Source of the DNA: Clostridia bacterium
GTDB taxonomy: Bacteria > Bacillota > Clostridia > Oscillospirales > Acutalibacteraceae
Direction of reading: 5' to 3'
Assembly: GCA_017428085.1 (NCBI GenBank)
Contig: JAFRRP010000019.1
Coordinates: 100,184 to 164,183 of the forward strand
Length of the DNA stretch: 64,000 nt
Under the pieces are notes generated by a model that searched no databases, was not told where the DNA came from, and saw only the letters and a list, made by a program, of their open reading frames with translations. Positions 62,701 through 64,000 of this stretch are shown piece by piece. The first letter of the stretch is position 1. Every line of letters starts with the position of its first letter. The translations under genes were made by a program, and so were the position numbers.

Positions 62701-64000
62701 CCGTCACCGAGGCGGCCGGCATGGTAAAGCTTGCTGCGCTGTCGGAGATCCTTGTGACCGCGGCGCTGTGTTCGCCCGTTTCGTCCGTATAGGCGACGCG
62801 CCATTCGGCGCTGACCTTATCGGAAAGAGAAGAAGCGGCGTACAGCCTGACGGTTTCGCCCGGGTAAACGCGGAAGGTTTCAACATGCGGCACACCGTTT
62901 ACCGAAGCTTCGATGCTGCCGTTCTGCACGGCGGCCAGAGAGACCGTATAGGGCGATACGTAGCTTGCGCCGATCTCCACGGGTGAAGCGGGCATGGTAA
63001 AGGTTCCGGTACACGTGCCGTCCGTGATCGTCAGATCATCCAGCGGACGACGCGCGGTCGCGCCGTTCATCGTAAAGGCATAGGTCACGCTGTCCACAAG
63101 GTCTTCATAGGTCCCCGCTTTGTTTTCATAGACGTACGTAACGTCAACCCGTTCGCCGTAAGCGGCCTCCGTTGCCGCTTCGCCGTCCACCGTAAAGGTC
63201 ACGGCGCCTTCCACCGCTTCGTTCACGGTGAGGGCGTACTTCACGTTTCCGAACACGGCAGAAACCGTCACGGATTCGCCCGGCATGGTGAATTTGTAGC
63301 GGTAGAGCGCGGAGCCGTCCCTGTGGTAGTCAAGAGAGATGGGATAATTCGCGCCGGTGCGGTCGCCGGTCACGGTCAGGCTTTCCAGCAGGAACTCGTC
63401 AAACACGGTGAGCCAGACCGCCACGTCGTCGCCTGCTTCGGCTTCTTCGTCCGTTTCCAGCTCGCAGCCGGTCGCCGCGGCAGAGGGGCAGTCCGTTGTG
63501 ATCGCGTAGACCGGAATGCCAAATTCGGCAGTGACGAAAACGTCCGTCGAGGGCATGGTGAAGGTGTATTCATTATAGCCCAGGTCGGTCACGGAATAAG
63601 CCGTACCGGCCGCATCCGTCACGGTAACGCTTCTCACCGCGTAACCGCGGAAGGCGTCCGGGGTCGCCGTCACCTTGACGGTCCAGCCCGCCTCGGCAAG
63701 GTCGTAATCCGCCGAGATCGTGCCGTTTTCGGTCTCGCCGTCCACCACCACGCAGTGCTTCGGTTGCTCGGGCACCCTTTCAAAGTCGGCGTAAACGTAC
63801 AGGTCGCCGCTGCCGATATATATGGAATAGACGCTGTTTTCTGTGATCGTGTCCATGTAGGAGGTGATGTCCATCTGCGCCCCGTTGTCGCGGTCAACGT
63901 CCATCAGGCGCAGGGAGTCCGGCTCATAGCGGTAACCGTTGCCGGGCAGGATCGTCAGCGTGACCTGTTCGTCGTCCTGCCTCCCCACGAGCATTTTGTC
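59771..64000 (-). CDS. Large repetitive surface protein (5' end outside window)
   Basis: At least 1407 residues; the frame stays open to the window edge, so the start and any signal peptide are outside. The N-terminal visible part has repeated beta modules that each end like YTFTMPSTDVFVTAEFG or FTMPAASVTVSAEL. Residues ~470-870 form a Gly-rich helix region with GAGIGxG repeats (GGTIDATGGSRGAGIGTG, GAGIGGGDES). Next are a Flg_new-like repeat, then Cys-paired modules (EPTCTEKG, PATCTEAGLEQRVCAND). It ends with an acidic/Pro linker and CKWCDQVHTGFWGSIVGFF, then an aromatic segment finishing HLFGRG, the same tail type as its neighbour. Confidence 0.85.
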   Translation of the reverse strand, partial: DKMLVGRQDDEQVTLTILPGNGYRYEPDSLRLMDVDRDNGAQMDITSYMDTITENSVYSIYIGSGDLYVYADFERVPEQPKHCVVVDGETENGTISADYDLAEAGWTVKVTATPDAFRGYAVRSVTVTDAAGTAYSVTDLGYNEYTFTMPSTDVFVTAEFGIPVYAITTDCPSAAATGCELETDEEAEAGDDVAVWLTVFDEFLLESLTVTGDRTGANYPISLDYHRDGSALYRYKFTMPGESVTVSAVFGNVKYALTVNEAVEGAVTFTVDGEAATEAAYGERVDVTYVYENKAGTYEDLVDSVTYAFTMNGATARRPLDDLTITDGTCTGTFTMPASPVEIGASYVSPYTVSLAAVQNGSIEASVNGVPHVETFRVYPGETVRLYAASSLSDKVSAEWRVAYTDETGEHSAAVTRISDSAASFTMPAASVTVSAELTPLGVPYMERSWNSADKSVTEQLRYYTGEYTNVSSITNDAMTGGWYVLDGNVTFEDRITVSGSVRLILTDGMTLTAEKGIRVPEGAKLSIYGQSDDSGTLIVTGSSGSAGIGGDEGGAHGSINIYGGTIDATGGSRGAGIGTGEDAEGACGAVCIFGGDITALGGEYGAGIGGGDESTGAQIEIYGGDIHAKGGDEGAGIGGGCECGPSRVTIRGGKIDAKGGKYGAGIGEGYDASSATSSGTIEIRGCESIYATGGYLAAGIGGGFYNNTKINVYISGGEDIYAYGNSENDCGSAGIGAGSFSNITGVQSGGGDFDGVISISGGTVHAVGSGTYASFSETNAGAAGLGAGYGGNMTGSITVSGGAVRAVGTNGGAAIGAGAETWGPSYGGECEGSVTITGGTIELRLVNNSGENKALLIGHGCNGDTNGDLTFGPTMRVTGSDLRPVAAGDRVSTCRSSAMLALIEECNHQNATYQRNNEEMHIRNCANCLFSEEEEHFFYDGSCDCGAEGCGVFFFDGEDLLDARMSYGQGGTVEPPEDPEKADLIFGGWYPYFDNDFAEPYDFDTPICEDVYLKARWLAKIELSVYDRTTRTFGVGGTIAFDGDEDFGTYRALTADQGFFFGANARKDEGYDFVGWAFRDTIGTIYIPTAGFSTRLTKNTHLCAVFEEHVHTLRFVSGHEPECEYYGEIDHYKCTKCGKYFSDEDGRNELTEEDIMIPALQHDWNAPVYEWSENYSELTALRVCKNDEDHVDYEIVEVSSEVTKEPTCTEKGETTYTSASFENEAFEAQSITVADISARGHSYGEWTTVQPATCTEAGLEQRVCANDESHKETRPVNATGHTYGTPVWNWTDDYKAAVTLTCVSGDDTQTPDVTVTNRVTAEPTATAEGKRVYTATAEFNGQTYTDTKEEILPATGTPDEPDPHTDPDQPSGEKRCKWCDQVHTGFWGSIVGFFHAILYFFAHLFGRG

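Overview
The window reads as chromosome of an anaerobic, spore-forming Clostridia-type Firmicute, probably a gut or rumen Oscillospiraceae/Ruminococcaceae relative. The evidence is spoIIID, spoIIGA and sigE, ferredoxin-linked 2-oxoacid oxidoreductase, a glycyl radical enzyme, T-box control, myo-inositol catabolism and large surface proteins. Promoters are sigma-A-like, usually with 17-bp spacers. No rRNA, CRISPR array or insertion sequence was seen. Species cannot be named from the sequence alone.

Layout. 1-5.2 kb: the end of an ABC exporter, then a minus-strand set of two PHP-domain hydrolases and a beta-propeller/helical-barrel protein. 5.2-6.7 kb: spoIIID, tRNA-Pro(GGG) and a peptidase E-like protein. 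6.7-15.1 kb: an inositol operon iolJ-C-B-D-E-A-G, with two copies of a small palindromic repeat element flanking iolA. 15.3-22.1 kb: a minus-strand operon opened by a sigma-A promoter and a T-box leader. It encodes an HTH-cupin-acyl-CoA synthetase fusion, a nitrilase-type amidase, a MinD-like ATPase and a four-subunit VOR/KOR-type 2-oxoacid:ferredoxin oxidoreductase. 22.2-26.1 kb: a divergent isopropylmalate-synthase-like protein coupled to a TIM-barrel/acyl-CoA synthetase fusion. 26.2-32.9 kb: a domain-permuted GH3 glycosidase, proB-proA-proC and two membrane-associated proteins.

33-39.5 kb is core: yhaM, prmA, spoIIGA-sigE behind a Spo0A-type promoter with a 22-bp spacer, mltG and an RlmD-type methyltransferase. 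39.5-44.4 kb holds an orphan gene, a coding remnant, a compact glycyl radical enzyme with its activase and an SGNH esterase, and an ArsC/Spx-like protein. 44.4-52.5 kb is a mixed set: tocopherol-cyclase-like protein, Rrf2 regulator, lipase, membrane proteins, two-domain acetyltransferases, a nucleotidyltransferase and a CDP-alcohol phosphatidyltransferase. 52.7-54.7 kb contains two broken genes, each with a good ribosome binding site followed at normal spacing by ATA rather than ATG.

At 55.5 kb the 3' half of a tRNA-Ser gene lies on the minus strand without its 5' half. Just to its right are clustered 10-bp repeats, an excisionase-like HTH protein, a DUF6809-type protein and a 34-residue ORF. 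I read this as the attachment end of an integrated element that continues rightward. The last 7 kb encodes two large secreted beta-helix/repeat proteins that share an unusual C-terminal tail (CxWCxxxH, then an aromatic helix).

Most interesting hypothesis: the T-box operon may be an amino-acid salvage system that activates a carboxylic acid to its CoA ester and reductively carboxylates it to a 2-oxoacid, switched on by uncharged tRNA.
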